Shown here in pieces: positions 1-9,891 of a stretch of 45,317 nucleotides of DNA; position 1 is the first letter of the stretch, and each line of letters begins with the position of its first letter. Both the position numbers and the translations under genes were made by a program. This DNA comes from Nanobdellota archaeon. Lineage in GTDB: Archaea; Nanobdellota; Nanobdellia; Woesearchaeales; GW2011-AR9. The notes under the pieces were generated by a model that searched no databases, had not been told where the DNA came from, and saw only the letters and a program-made list of their open reading frames with translations. The stretch is from contig JAUYPX010000043.1 of the NCBI GenBank assembly GCA_030697505.1, positions 1-45,317 of the forward strand, read 5' to 3'.

Positions 1-147
1 CACTTTGCCATGCAAAGTAGAATGTTTTCAAATAGAAAAAGCTAACGCCATTCATCCCACAGCTAAAGCAGTGGGATTTCTGGCTAGTTTATCTTAAATG
101 CTTATCTATCCCGGAAAATATAATATTTAGCAAAAAGAAAAAGAAAT

Positions 148-235
148 GCGGTAGCGGGGAGTCGAACCCCGGTCACAGCCTCTTCGCAAAAAAATGCTTG
201 GCAAGGCCGTATACTAACCACTATACTACTACCGC
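148..235 (-). tRNA. tRNA-Gly(GCC) with a ~17-nt intron at 37/38 (about 182..198)
   Basis: Reverse strand GCGGTAG...CTACCGC 7-bp acceptor, CGGCC/GGCTG anticodon stem, loop TTGCCA[AGCATTTTTTTGCGAAG]A, T-arm CGGGG-TTCGACT-CCCCG. Confidence 0.93.
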
Positions 236-327
236 GTCAGAGAAGTTCAAAATGTAAATGATTAATAAAGTTTATTATAATAATTCACACTAATTATCTA
301 AAAAAGAAAAAAAAGAAAACAAAAAAC

Positions 328-705
328 TTAATTTTTTGCCAAGCCGAACACTGCTCGCACGGCAACTACGATAGTTGCTGGGACGAAAAGGGTTAAGATT
401 GATTGTAGAATACTAACCAACTTATCTAATCCTAAGCCAGCCTGTGCTGCCGATCCTAAAACATCTGCGCCGAGGTATGAAACCAAAACCAGCACTGTAC
501 CTGCAGTCAAAAATGCGGACGCTTCCTGGGAAGTTATGTTCAATAATCCCACGACAATACCTAATAGGAACACTACCCAATACATCTGTGTTGCATATGG
601 ACCGGTAAGTCCTACTCCTAAAAGTACTGCCAGAAGCAAACCTACTAAGAAGGACCAGCTGCCTAACATGCCCCGGCCTCCTCCACTCATCATCTTCTTT
701 GCCAT
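328..705 (-). CDS. small multi-pass membrane protein, unknown function (start likely at internal ATG MAKKMMSGGGRG)
   Basis: ORF track 328..753; hydrophobic segments; internal Met is the more plausible start. Confidence 0.6.
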   Translation of the reverse strand: MAKKMMSGGGRGMLGSWSFLVGLLLAVLLGVGLTGPYATQMYWVVFLLGIVVGLLNITSQEASAFLTAGTVLVLVSYLGADVLGSAAQAGLGLDKLVSILQSILTLFVPATIVVAVRAVFGLAKN

Positions 706-918
706 ACTATCACCTCTATTTATTGAAGGCTTGTACAAAAAGATTGCCTTCAAAGAAGGATTTTGAATGAATTTTTCAAAATCCTCTATTTATACTATGA
801 ACATTATGTTCTAGTACTGATGTTCAAGTAAATCTTTTTGGTTTATAAGAGTTTTGTTTTCAGGTTAAGCTGATCTAAACAAAAACTTAATAAACAAACC
901 ACAACTCAAAGGAGAAAT

Positions 919-1098
919 CCCCCCTTAGTTTAGACTCATCTTACTAAAATGAGGAACAACGGCTAGAACACTCGGCTGTAGATGCTCTTTGGAATTGTCG
1001 TCAAGACTGAGATGAAAAAGAGTCAGCCAATAGCCACCGAGGGATCCCCGGTTCAAAGATCAGCAATTTATTGTTGAAAGAAAATCCGGGAGGGGGGA
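919..1098 (+). tRNA. tRNA-Tyr(GTA) with three introns: D-loop ~936..960, anticodon loop ~982..1035, T-loop ~1058..1084
   Basis: CCCCCCT/AGGGGGG acceptor plus A73; D-stem GTTT/GAAC; anticodon stem CTCGG/CCGAG with loop CTGTAG|A; T-arm CCCGG-TTCAAA|T-CCGGG. Removing the three segments leaves a canonical 74-nt tRNA. Confidence 0.85.
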
Positions 1099-1188
1099 CT
1101 TTTTTAATTTTCTGTAACTACTAAAATATACAAATTTAACCTCGAAATAGAAAGCTTTATAAACAACCCATAGTTTTAGCTAAAAAAT

Positions 1189-1259
1189 GGCAGCAGATTC
1201 TCTACATTTCACTCTCTAAAACGATTGATCTGTAGATGTAATGCTGTGTCGCTGCTGCC
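1189..1259 (+). other. structured leader / possible small RNA directly upstream of tRNA-Asp
   Basis: GGCAGCAG(1189-1196)/CTGCTGCC(1252-1259) with inner TCTACA/TGTAGA helix; TTTATAAA box at ~1156-1163 places a predicted TSS close to 1189. Confidence 0.4.
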
Positions 1260-1398
1260 CTGGTGGTGTAGTTCGGCCTAGCATGAAGCCCTGTCGGGCA
1301 AACCAGAATTCAAGCTGAATTCTGCGCAGCAAGGCTTCGACCCGGGTTCAAAAATGGTTGGAGATGAGTCACAATCAACGAAAATCCCGGCCAGGGCG
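1257..1398 (+). tRNA. tRNA-Asp(GTC) with two introns: anticodon loop ~1297..1331, T-loop ~1353..1384
   Basis: GCCCTGG/CCAGGGC acceptor, G73, anticodon stem AAGCC/GGCTT with loop CTGTCG|A, T-arm CCGGG-TTCAAA|T-CCCGG; anticodon intron has perfect CAGAATTCA-agc-TGAATTCTG hairpin. Confidence 0.87.
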
Positions 1399-1401
1399 TA
1401 T

Positions 1402-1534
1402 GGGCCGGTAGCTTAGCTTGGTGGAGCGCTTGACTTTTACACAAAGTAAAAGTGAAGAGATCAGGAGGTCGGGGGTTCAAATATCCCTCAGGGAGACTAC
1501 AAATCCCTGGGATTTGGAAGTCCCCTCCGGCCCG
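1402..1534 (+). tRNA. tRNA-Lys(TTT) with two introns: anticodon loop ~1440..1459, T-loop ~1482..1520
   Basis: GGGCCGG/CCGGCCC acceptor, D-stem GCTT/GAGC, anticodon stem CTTGA/TCAGG with loop CTTTTA|A, T-arm GGGGG-TTCAAA|T-CCCCT. Confidence 0.87.
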
Positions 1535-1571
1535 CTTACTATCAAAAATCAATGGGGGCAAAACATAAAAA

Positions 1572-1808
1572 ATGAGCTTTAACGTCACAACTCATCAACT
1601 GGTCTACAAGCACAGCAAAGTAGCTGATGCAGAAAAAGAAAGCCTTCTCAAAAGATACGACATCACCCCTCAGGATCTTCCTAAGATTATGCTCCAGGAT
1701 CCAGCGATTAAACAGTTAGGAGTAAAAGCCGGAGACCTTGTTAAGATAGAACGGGAAAGCAAGACTGCCGGCAAAAGCGCATATTATCGCGAGGTCGTGG
1801 AAGGGTAA
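1572..1808 (+). CDS. rpoH: DNA-directed RNA polymerase subunit H (Rpo5/RPB5-like)
   Basis: 78 aa RPB5 C-terminal-like domain; position directly upstream of rpoB''. Confidence 0.92.
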   Translation: MSFNVTTHQLVYKHSKVADAEKESLLKRYDITPQDLPKIMLQDPAIKQLGVKAGDLVKIERESKTAGKSAYYREVVEG

Positions 1809-1809
1809 A

Positions 1810-3282
1810 ATGGACAGATCAATTCTTATTAAAAAATATTTTGAAGAGAAGAAATTCGTAGAAAGCAACATCCAGTCATTTAACAATCTCATTGAAAGAG
1901 GATTACAGGAAGTCATTGAAGAGAATAAAGAAGCGGAACCGGCCATCATTCCCCATAACATTGAGAAATTTAAGATCCGCTTCGGCCGCATTACCGTCGG
2001 TAAACCGGAGATAACTGAAGCAGATGGAAGCAAAAGGCCCATTTACCCGATTGAAGCGCGCCTGCGAAAGATTTCTTATTCCGCCCCTATTTATTCAGAG
2101 ATCAGCACCTACGTCAACGACGTGCAAAGAGAAAACTTTGTCACCGAAGTGGGTAAGATCCCCATCATGCTCCGCAGTAAATACTGCCACCTTCATGGCT
2201 TAAGCAGGGAAGAATTGATTAAACATGGCGAAGATGCAACTGATCCCGGAGGATATTTTATCATCAACGGAACGGAAAAAGTTATCGTTACCGTCGAAGA
2301 TCTTGCCGGAAACAACTTCATAGTAGAAGAAGACCATGCGGAATTTTCAGGAAGATATTTCGCCAGCAGAGGATCGTACAAAATACCGCACACCTTCGAA
2401 CGAAAGAAAGACGGAATCTACTACTTATCATTTACCAGAGTCAAAACCATGCCCATCGTAGTCATTCTTAAGGCGCTAGGCGTAGTGAAAGATGAAGAGA
2501 TCATGAAAGCCATCTCTACCGAGAAGAATTACGAAGAAGTGATTTTAAACTTGTTCGAGTTCGTGGAGATCAAAACGCAGGAAGATGCCATTGATTATAT
2601 CGCCAAACGGATCGGCGTAGCCCAGCCTAAAGAGATCCGTATGGAGAGAACCAAGGAACTGCTGAACAAATACTTGCTGCCTAACGTGGGAATGGAACCT
2701 CCAGCCATGCGCGCTAAAGCCTTGAACCTTTGCAAGATGCTCAAGAAATTCATTGATGTCAGTAATGGTTCTCGCCCTGCTGATGACAAAGACCACTATA
2801 TGAACAAGCGCCTGCGCCTGAGCGGAGATCTGCTCATCGATTTATTCAGAGTTAATTTCAAAATACTGGTCGGAGATATCCTTTACAATTTCCAGAGAAT
2901 CATCAAGAGGGGAAAGTTGCCTTCTATCAGAGTGATTATCCGTGGAAAATTATTAACCTCGAGGCTCTATTCTTCCATGGCTACCGGAGAATGGGTTGGC
3001 GGCCGGCAAGGAATTTCCCAGAGAATGAGCAGGACTAATTACTTAGATATGATTTCACATCTCCAGAGAGTGGTAAGTCCTCTTTCCACTTCTCAGGAAA
3101 ACTTCGATGCCCGGGCCTTGCATTGTACCCACTTAGGGAGATTATGCCCCATCGAGACCCCGGAAGGCACTAACATCGGCCTGAGAAAGAACTTGGCGAT
3201 GCTCTGTTCCATCACCCAAAGCAGGGATGAACATGATTTGTTAGAAAAAATAAAAGTCATCGGCCTGCAGGAAGCAAGATAA
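1810..3282 (+). CDS. rpoB2: DNA-directed RNA polymerase subunit B''
   Basis: RNAP beta N-terminal half; motif CPIETPEGTNIGL. Confidence 0.96.
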   Translation: MDRSILIKKYFEEKKFVESNIQSFNNLIERGLQEVIEENKEAEPAIIPHNIEKFKIRFGRITVGKPEITEADGSKRPIYPIEARLRKISYSAPIYSEISTYVNDVQRENFVTEVGKIPIMLRSKYCHLHGLSREELIKHGEDATDPGGYFIINGTEKVIVTVEDLAGNNFIVEEDHAEFSGRYFASRGSYKIPHTFERKKDGIYYLSFTRVKTMPIVVILKALGVVKDEEIMKAISTEKNYEEVILNLFEFVEIKTQEDAIDYIAKRIGVAQPKEIRMERTKELLNKYLLPNVGMEPPAMRAKALNLCKMLKKFIDVSNGSRPADDKDHYMNKRLRLSGDLLIDLFRVNFKILVGDILYNFQRIIKRGKLPSIRVIIRGKLLTSRLYSSMATGEWVGGRQGISQRMSRTNYLDMISHLQRVVSPLSTSQENFDARALHCTHLGRLCPIETPEGTNIGLRKNLAMLCSITQSRDEHDLLEKIKVIGLQEAR

Positions 3283-3284
3283 AA

Positions 3285-5087
3285 ATGGCAGACGTATATC
3301 TTAACTCAAAATTTGTCGGGACCGCGGATAACCCTGCTCACTTTGTAGGCGAAGTGAAAGACCTCCGGCGCAAAGGATTAATCTCTGAGGAAGTCAGCGT
3401 GTATCACGATGCGGCTACCCAGGAGATTCACTTGTACTCTGATGAAGGAAGGGCATATCGGCCTTTGATTATCGTCAAGGAAGGAAAATCCTTACTTTCT
3501 GAGAAACATCTCAAGCAGTTAGAAGAAGGAGAAATTACCTGGCCCGATTTGATCAGGCAAGGAGTCATAGAATACCTTGATGCTGCAGAAGAAGAGAATG
3601 CGCTGGTTACCTATGCTGAAGAAGAGCTTACCCCTGCACACACCCACCTGGAAATTTCTCCTGGATCCATCAGCGGAATTACCACTTCACTGGTCCCATT
3701 CGGAAATTACAACCAATCCTCGCGCCTGATCATCGGAAGCAAGAACCAGAAACAGGCTTTAGGATTTTACGCCGCCAACTTCCACCTGCGTATGGACATG
3801 GACTCCAACCTGCTTCATTACCCACAATTTCCTATCGTTAAAACCAAGATTCATGACATCACTGAATATGGCCAGCACCCTTCAGGGCAAAACATGATTG
3901 TCGCAGTTATGAGTTACGACGGATACAACATGGAAGACGGAGTTATCTTAGGGAAAGCTTCTGTTGAACGAGGATTATCACGAAGCACTTATTTCCGACC
4001 GGTAGATACACAAGAGCTGCGCTACTCTGGAGGACTAATCGACGAAATCTCTATTCCAGATAAAGATGTAAAAGGATACCGCAGTGAACACGATTACCGT
4101 TTCTTAGAAAGCGATGGAATTCTTTATCCTGAAGCTAAAGTAAATGAAGGCGACGTCGTAATCGGTAAAACCAGTCCGCCGCGATTCTTGAGCAGCATGG
4201 ACGAATATAATTTAGCTGCTGCAACCAGGCGAGAAAGTTCTATTAACTTAAAGCATGGAGAAAAAGGCGTTGCTGATTTTGTTGTACTTACTGAAAACGA
4301 AGAAGGAAATAAATTAGTTCAAGTTCGTTTACGTGATGAACGCGTTCCTGAAATAGGAGATAAGTTCACCAGCCGGCACGGGCAGAAAGGAGTGGTCGGT
4401 ATTTTAGTGCCCCCCCAAGATTTACCTTTCTCAGAAAGTGGAATCACTCCTGACTTAATTTTCACACCGCACGGGGTTTCTTCAAGAATGACTGTATCTC
4501 ACCTCATAGAACTATTAGGCGGAAAAGTAGGAGCATTGGCAGGAAGATATGTTGATGGCACGTTATTTGAAGCAGAGAAAGAGGAAGACCTGCGAAAACA
4601 GTTATTAGGATTAGGCTTCAAAGAAGACGGAACTGAAGTGTTCTACGATGGAAGGACTGGAAAGAGAATGCTGGCCAGAATTTTCGTCGGGAACATGTAC
4701 TACTTGCGCTTGCGCCATATGGTTGCGAACAAGATGCAGGCCCGGGCAAGAGGCCCGATCCAATTATTGACCAGACAACCTACTGAAGGTAAGGCTAAAG
4801 AAGGAGGCCTACGGTTAGGAGAGATGGAGAAGGATACGTTCATCGCTCACGGGGCCAGTTTGCTGCTGAAAGAAAGATTCGACTCCGACAAAGTAGTTGT
4901 CCCGGTCTGTGAAAAATCAGGATTGATGGGATACTACGATGCGCGAAAAGGAAGAGCGGTATCTCCTCTCTACGGAGAAAACTCGGAAATGTCCTATGTA
5001 GAAGTGAGTTACGCGTTCAAGCTCTTGCTTGACGAGATCAGGACTTTGGGTATTTACCCTAAGCTGCACTTGAAAAGCAAATACTGA
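3285..5087 (+). CDS. rpoB1: DNA-directed RNA polymerase subunit B'
   Basis: RNAP beta C-terminal half; GDKFTSRHGQKGVVG motif. Confidence 0.96.
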   Translation: MADVYLNSKFVGTADNPAHFVGEVKDLRRKGLISEEVSVYHDAATQEIHLYSDEGRAYRPLIIVKEGKSLLSEKHLKQLEEGEITWPDLIRQGVIEYLDAAEEENALVTYAEEELTPAHTHLEISPGSISGITTSLVPFGNYNQSSRLIIGSKNQKQALGFYAANFHLRMDMDSNLLHYPQFPIVKTKIHDITEYGQHPSGQNMIVAVMSYDGYNMEDGVILGKASVERGLSRSTYFRPVDTQELRYSGGLIDEISIPDKDVKGYRSEHDYRFLESDGILYPEAKVNEGDVVIGKTSPPRFLSSMDEYNLAAATRRESSINLKHGEKGVADFVVLTENEEGNKLVQVRLRDERVPEIGDKFTSRHGQKGVVGILVPPQDLPFSESGITPDLIFTPHGVSSRMTVSHLIELLGGKVGALAGRYVDGTLFEAEKEEDLRKQLLGLGFKEDGTEVFYDGRTGKRMLARIFVGNMYYLRLRHMVANKMQARARGPIQLLTRQPTEGKAKEGGLRLGEMEKDTFIAHGASLLLKERFDSDKVVVPVCEKSGLMGYYDARKGRAVSPLYGENSEMSYVEVSYAFKLLLDEIRTLGIYPKLHLKSKY

Positions 5088-5125
5088 TCCGACAAAAACA
5101 AAATAAAAACAAGAAGGCAAAAAAA

Positions 5126-7699
5126 ATGAATCCAGAAGTCCACAAAAAAATCGACAGCATCTCTTTTGCAGTCATCTCTCCGAAAATGATGGTAGATGCA
5201 GCTGCAGCAAAGATAGTTACTCCTGAATTATACGACAAAGAAGGATATCCTGTTGACGGCGGCCTCATGGATCTACGCCTGGGGGTTATTGACCCTGGCC
5301 TTATCTGTAAGACTGATGGATTGAAACTAAAAGAAAGCCTTGGGCACTTTGGATACATTGAATTGGCTCGCCCGGTCGTTCACATAAAATTCGTACGCCA
5401 GATTCTTGATCTGCTAAGATCCACTTGTAAGTCCTGCGGCCGGATCCTTATTCCTGAAGAAAAAGTGAAGAAGTACGTAGCCTTGTTAAACAAAGAGAGC
5501 GAGATTGAAGATTTAGAATCCCGGCGCAGAAAAGTAAAAGATATTGTAAGCAAATACAAGACCAAGGATAAGTGCCCTCACTGTAATGCTAAACAGGATA
5601 AGATCAAGATCGAAAAGCCCTACAATTTTTACGAAGCAGAAACTCGCTTAAGTCCTATTGAGATCCGCGCAAGATTAGAAAAAATCTCTGAAGAAGACGT
5701 CCTGATCTTCGGCTTTGATCACAAAAATTTCCGCCCGGAATGGATGATCCTTACGGTATTACAGATCCCTCCAGTGACCATGAGGCCAAGTATCACCTTG
5801 GAATCTGGTGAACGCAGCGAAGACGACTTGACTCACAAACTAGGCGACATCGTCAGAATTAATCAGCGCCTGTTTGAAAACATCAATGCCGGAGCGCCGG
5901 AAGTTATCATCGAAGATCTCTGGGACTTATTGCAGTATCACGTCACCACCTTCTTTGATAACGAAGTAGCGCAATTGCCTCCGGCACGACACCGCGGAGG
6001 ACAGCCATTAAAGACGCTCTCTGAAAGAATCAAAAGCAAGGAAGGGCGCATCAGGCATAACCTGGCCGGGAAAAGAACTGATTTCTCCGCCCGTACCGTC
6101 ATCAGCCCTGATCCATTAATCGGTCTCAACGAAGTAGGGGTCCCGTTAAGCATTGCCATGCAGCTGACCATTCCTGAACGCGTTTCTGATTGGAACAAAG
6201 AACACTTGAAGAAACTGGTAGAAAGCGGCCCAAAGAAATATCCTGGCGCTAACTATGTGATTAAGCCAAACGGGCGGCGTAAAACTATCACCGATGAAAC
6301 TAAAGAAGAAATCCTGGAAGAGCTGGAAGAAGGATTTATTGTTGAAAGACATCTCGTAGATGGAGATGTCGCCCTTTTCAACAGGCAGCCTTCCCTACAC
6401 CGGATGAGTATGATGTGCCATTTGATAAAAGTGCTTCCGGGAAACACCTTCCGCCTCAACCCGGCGGTCTGTAACCCTTACAATGCTGACTTTGACGGAG
6501 ACGAGATGAACTTCCATATCCCTCAAAATGAGGAAGCTCGGGCAGAAGCAAGAATTTTGATGCTGGTAGAAACCCAGATCATCAGCCCGCGTTATGGATT
6601 AAGCGTAGTTGGATGCATCCACGACGCGATCACTGGGAACTACTTATTGACCAAAGAATTGGTGCTTACCCGAAATGAAGCGGTTGATCTCTTGTACAAC
6701 TGCGGCGTAGAAGATCTTTCTCCCTTGCCGGATAAAGAAAAAATCGACGGGAAAGAAGTATTTTCAGTATTGCTCCCGCGGGATTTCAATTTCCTGGGAG
6801 AAGACAAATCCGGAAATCAGGTCAAGATCGTGAATGGAAATTTGAAAAGCGGAGTCATGGACAAGGCTAACTTAGGGCAAGAAAGCGGATTGATGCTGCG
6901 AAATATTTATGAAAAATATGGGCCGGCTTTTACTGCCGATTTGCTGGGTAAAATATCTAAATTAGGGATTGCCGTACTTACCAGACGAGGATTCTCCATC
7001 GGAGTCGGTGATCTTGAACTGCTTGAGGAGACCAAAACAGAGATCAACAACGCGATTAAGAAAGCAGAAGAAGAATCCATGAAACTTATCGACGAGTTTT
7101 ACGCAGGAAAATTGCAAGCGCTGCCTGGAAGAACGGTCGCAGAAACTTTAGAATTGCGCATCTTGGAAGCTCTTAACCGGGCCAGGAACAAAAGCGGAGA
7201 CATCGCCATCCGTCAAGCTAAAGATAGTTCCGCTCTGACCATGGCAAAATGCGGGTCTCGAGGAAACCCCTTGAACATCGCTCAGATGACCGCTATCGTA
7301 GGTCAGCAGGCCTTGCGTGGAAAACGAATTGAATCCGGGTACAAAGGAAGAACCCTTTCCTACTTCAAGACTAAAGACCTCAGTCCAAAAGCCCGCGGTT
7401 TTATCAGAAATAATTTCAAAAGCGGTTTGATGCCCAGTGAATTTTTCTTTGGAGCGATGACCGGAAGAGACGCGTTGATGGATACTGCGCTGAGAACACC
7501 TAAATCAGGATACCTTTATAGAAGATTATCCAATGCCATGCAGGACCTCAAAGTAGCCTACGACGGCTCTGTCCGTGACGCCAGCGGAAAAATTGTGCAG
7601 TTCTCCTACGGAGAAGACGGCTTAGATGTTTCCAAGACCAAGAATGGCGTCATTGACGTTAAAGAAATCATCCAACAAGTTACCGGTGGAGAGAACTAA
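5126..7699 (+). CDS. rpoA1: DNA-directed RNA polymerase subunit A'
   Basis: [15 protein letters not shown] catalytic motif; zinc-binding CxxC motifs. Confidence 0.96.
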   Translation: MNPEVHKKIDSISFAVISPKMMVDAAAAKIVTPELYDKEGYPVDGGLMDLRLGVIDPGLICKTDGLKLKESLGHFGYIELARPVVHIKFVRQILDLLRSTCKSCGRILIPEEKVKKYVALLNKESEIEDLESRRRKVKDIVSKYKTKDKCPHCNAKQDKIKIEKPYNFYEAETRLSPIEIRARLEKISEEDVLIFGFDHKNFRPEWMILTVLQIPPVTMRPSITLESGERSEDDLTHKLGDIVRINQRLFENINAGAPEVIIEDLWDLLQYHVTTFFDNEVAQLPPARHRGGQPLKTLSERIKSKEGRIRHNLAGKRTDFSARTVISPDPLIGLNEVGVPLSIAMQLTIPERVSDWNKEHLKKLVESGPKKYPGANYVIKPNGRRKTITDETKEEILEELEEGFIVERHLVDGDVALFNRQPSLHRMSMMCHLIKVLPGNTFRLNPAVCNPYNADFDGDEMNFHIPQNEEARAEARILMLVETQIISPRYGLSVVGCIHDAITGNYLLTKELVLTRNEAVDLLYNCGVEDLSPLPDKEKIDGKEVFSVLLPRDFNFLGEDKSGNQVKIVNGNLKSGVMDKANLGQESGLMLRNIYEKYGPAFTADLLGKISKLGIAVLTRRGFSIGVGDLELLEETKTEINNAIKKAEEESMKLIDEFYAGKLQALPGRTVAETLELRILEALNRARNKSGDIAIRQAKDSSALTMAKCGSRGNPLNIAQMTAIVGQQALRGKRIESGYKGRTLSYFKTKDLSPKARGFIRNNFKSGLMPSEFFFGAMTGRDALMDTALRTPKSGYLYRRLSNAMQDLKVAYDGSVRDASGKIVQFSYGEDGLDVSKTKNGVIDVKEIIQQVTGGEN

Positions 7700-7700
7700 G

Positions 7701-8846
7701 ATGAAAAACGATCACGAAAAGGCTGTTGAAGAATATGCAGGCCAGCTTTCCCTGTCCGTATTACAAGAAGTGAAAGAACAACTTCCGGCATCTATCTCAA
7801 AAGCTGATCTCACTAAAGTTATGGATACTCTAGTCGCCGCACATGGAACCGCAAAAGTAAATCCGGGAGAATGCGTCGGATTAGTAAGCGCTCAAAGCAT
7901 CGGCGAACCGGGTACGCAGATGACCTTGAACACCTTCCACTTCGCAGGGGTTTCCGAGATGAACGTTACCACTGGTCTTCCCCGTATCATTGAAATCTTT
8001 GATGCTCGAAAAGATATTAAAACTCCGATGATGGAAATCTTCTTGAAAGAGCCATACCACAGCGACATCGACCGCTTGAAGAAATTTGCCGCAAAAATAA
8101 AAGAGACCACTTTTGGCGAACTAGCCTCAGAATACTCTCTTAATATTTTTGATCAAGTGCTTAAAGTGACCGTGAACAGGTCCCTGCTGGCAGATTATGA
8201 TTTATCCACTAAAGATCTAGTTAAGGTCATTAAGGCTAAAGTAAAAGGCTTCAACGCCGAAAGCAGCGATGATGAGATTACATTTAGCAAAAGCGGAAAA
8301 ACTCAAGAACTGAAAGATCTGTACAATCTGAAAGAAAAAATAAAAGAGCTTAAGATTGCCGGGATGAAAGGAGTAAAGCAAGTGCTTCCGGTCAAACGCG
8401 GTGAAGAGTACATCGTTCTTACTTCTGGCACTAATCTTAAAGACATTTTAGCCCTTCCTGAAGTCGATGGTACCAGAACTTCCACTAATGATATTTATGA
8501 AATATTCGAAGTATTAGGAGTTGAAGCCGCTCGGGAAGCGATCATCAGAGAAGTGTTCAAAGTGATTGAAGCGCAAGGACTGAATATCGATGTGCGCCAT
8601 ATTATGTTAGTCGCAGATATCATGTGTGCCACCGGCGAAGTTAAAGGGGTAACACGATACGGAGTGGTCAAAGAAAAAGCCAGCGTCTTGGCTAGAGCAT
8701 CTTTCGAAACACCGATCAAACATTTGATTAACGCTGCCTTGGAAGGAGAAGTGGATCACTTAACCTCCGTCGTAGAAAACGTCATGATCAACCAGCCCGT
8801 TCCTGTTGGGACCGGATTGCCTGGGTTGATTACGAAGATGAAGTGA
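7701..8846 (+). CDS. rpoA2: DNA-directed RNA polymerase subunit A'' (start at MKNDHEK, not the longer ORF start)
   Basis: [40 protein letters not shown] motif; ORF track start 7626 overlaps rpoA1 implausibly. Confidence 0.94.
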   Translation: MKNDHEKAVEEYAGQLSLSVLQEVKEQLPASISKADLTKVMDTLVAAHGTAKVNPGECVGLVSAQSIGEPGTQMTLNTFHFAGVSEMNVTTGLPRIIEIFDARKDIKTPMMEIFLKEPYHSDIDRLKKFAAKIKETTFGELASEYSLNIFDQVLKVTVNRSLLADYDLSTKDLVKVIKAKVKGFNAESSDDEITFSKSGKTQELKDLYNLKEKIKELKIAGMKGVKQVLPVKRGEEYIVLTSGTNLKDILALPEVDGTRTSTNDIYEIFEVLGVEAAREAIIREVFKVIEAQGLNIDVRHIMLVADIMCATGEVKGVTRYGVVKEKASVLARASFETPIKHLINAALEGEVDHLTSVVENVMINQPVPVGTGLPGLITKMK

Positions 8847-8859
8847 GGAGAAAGAAAAC

Positions 8860-9153
8860 ATGAGCCAAGAAATAGATTATCTTCAACTGTTGAATAATGC
8901 CTCTTATCAACTTGCTAGAAGAGAACTTACTCTTGCACAATGCTGCATCATGGTTTATCGAATTGCCGAACAAGAAGGAGCAGCTAATACTGCAGAAACT
9001 CTTAAAGGACTCATACAAGGAGTACATCGTAATCTGAATAAGTATAGAACAGTTATTCCTAATACAAAAGAACTTCCATTAGAGATAAGAACAGCTATGG
9101 GAGAATTACTTGACGAAAGAATAAGATCTTTAGAATTAACTTTAAATAAATAA
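8860..9153 (+). CDS. hypothetical 97-aa protein embedded in the RNAP/ribosomal operon
   Basis: ORF between rpoA'' and eL30 on the operon strand with short spacing. Confidence 0.65.
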   Translation: MSQEIDYLQLLNNASYQLARRELTLAQCCIMVYRIAEQEGAANTAETLKGLIQGVHRNLNKYRTVIPNTKELPLEIRTAMGELLDERIRSLELTLNK

Positions 9154-9186
9154 ACATTTATAAATCAAACCAAAATAAAACGCACC

Positions 9187-9468
9187 ATGGCTACAGAAAA
9201 CCTTGAAAAGGACATGAAAGACCTGAAAGCGAAGCTTCAGGACGGTAAAGTCATCGTCGGGAAAGAACGGGTATTGAAGCATCTGCGAGAGAAAACGCTG
9301 GCGAAAGTGTTTATGGCCAGCAACTGCCCTAAGACCCTTAAAGAAGATATTGCTAATTTTGCCAATTTAACTAAAGTTCCGGTAATAGAATTATCGCTGA
9401 ACAACGAAGAGTTAGGATTGTTTTGCAAAAAAAACTTCTTTATCGCCGTTCTGGCCACTACCGAGTAA
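9187..9468 (+). CDS. rpl30e: ribosomal protein eL30 (L30e)
   Basis: L7Ae/L30e-like sequence; canonical neighbourhood; TTTATAAA upstream. Confidence 0.9.
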   Translation: MATENLEKDMKDLKAKLQDGKVIVGKERVLKHLREKTLAKVFMASNCPKTLKEDIANFANLTKVPVIELSLNNEELGLFCKKNFFIAVLATTE

Positions 9469-9471
9469 AAA

Positions 9472-9888
9472 TTGACACGAGTAATCCTCAACCAAGAGAT
9501 CATGGGTTTATCCTCTCTGATGGAGAGAATGACCAAAGCCAAGGTCAAGGATTGTTTTACTGACGAAGAAGGAACTATCTTTTTTGTGGTCGCTCCAGGA
9601 GAATTAGGAAAAGCCATCGGAAAAGGCGGCGCGAACATCAAAAAAATGCAGCAAGAATTGCAGCGCAAGATCCGGGTCATCGAATACAGCGATAATGTGA
9701 TTGAATTCGTCAAAAATATCATCTATCCGTTGCGCGTCCAATCCATCATCGAAGAAAACGGCGCAGTGGTCATCAAAGAGACCAATAAAAAAGCAAAAAG
9801 TTTATTAATCGGAAGGCAGGGGAGAAACCTAAAGCTTATAAATAGAGCCGTGAAACGATTCTTCAATCACGAAATAAAAGTCATTTAA
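9472..9888 (+). CDS. nusA: NusA-like KH-domain transcription factor (TTG start)
   Basis: Two KH GxxG-type motifs (GKAIGKGGANIKKMQ, LIGRQGRNLKLI); context. Confidence 0.93.
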   Translation: MTRVILNQEIMGLSSLMERMTKAKVKDCFTDEEGTIFFVVAPGELGKAIGKGGANIKKMQQELQRKIRVIEYSDNVIEFVKNIIYPLRVQSIIEENGAVVIKETNKKAKSLLIGRQGRNLKLINRAVKRFFNHEIKVI

Positions 9889-9891
9889 ACC

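Noticed and set aside
850-887. AGTTTTGTTT...AAACAAAAACT imperfect hairpin upstream of tRNA-Tyr
   Set aside because: AT-rich, bulged, and overlaps the likely promoter zone; not strong enough to report as an RNA.
1310-1588. 92-aa minus-strand ORF
   Set aside because: Lies across tRNA-Asp and tRNA-Lys and their introns; fortuitous.
7626-7700. Extended N-terminus of rpoA''
   Set aside because: Would overlap rpoA' in another frame; MKNDHEK at 7701 gives the conserved start.
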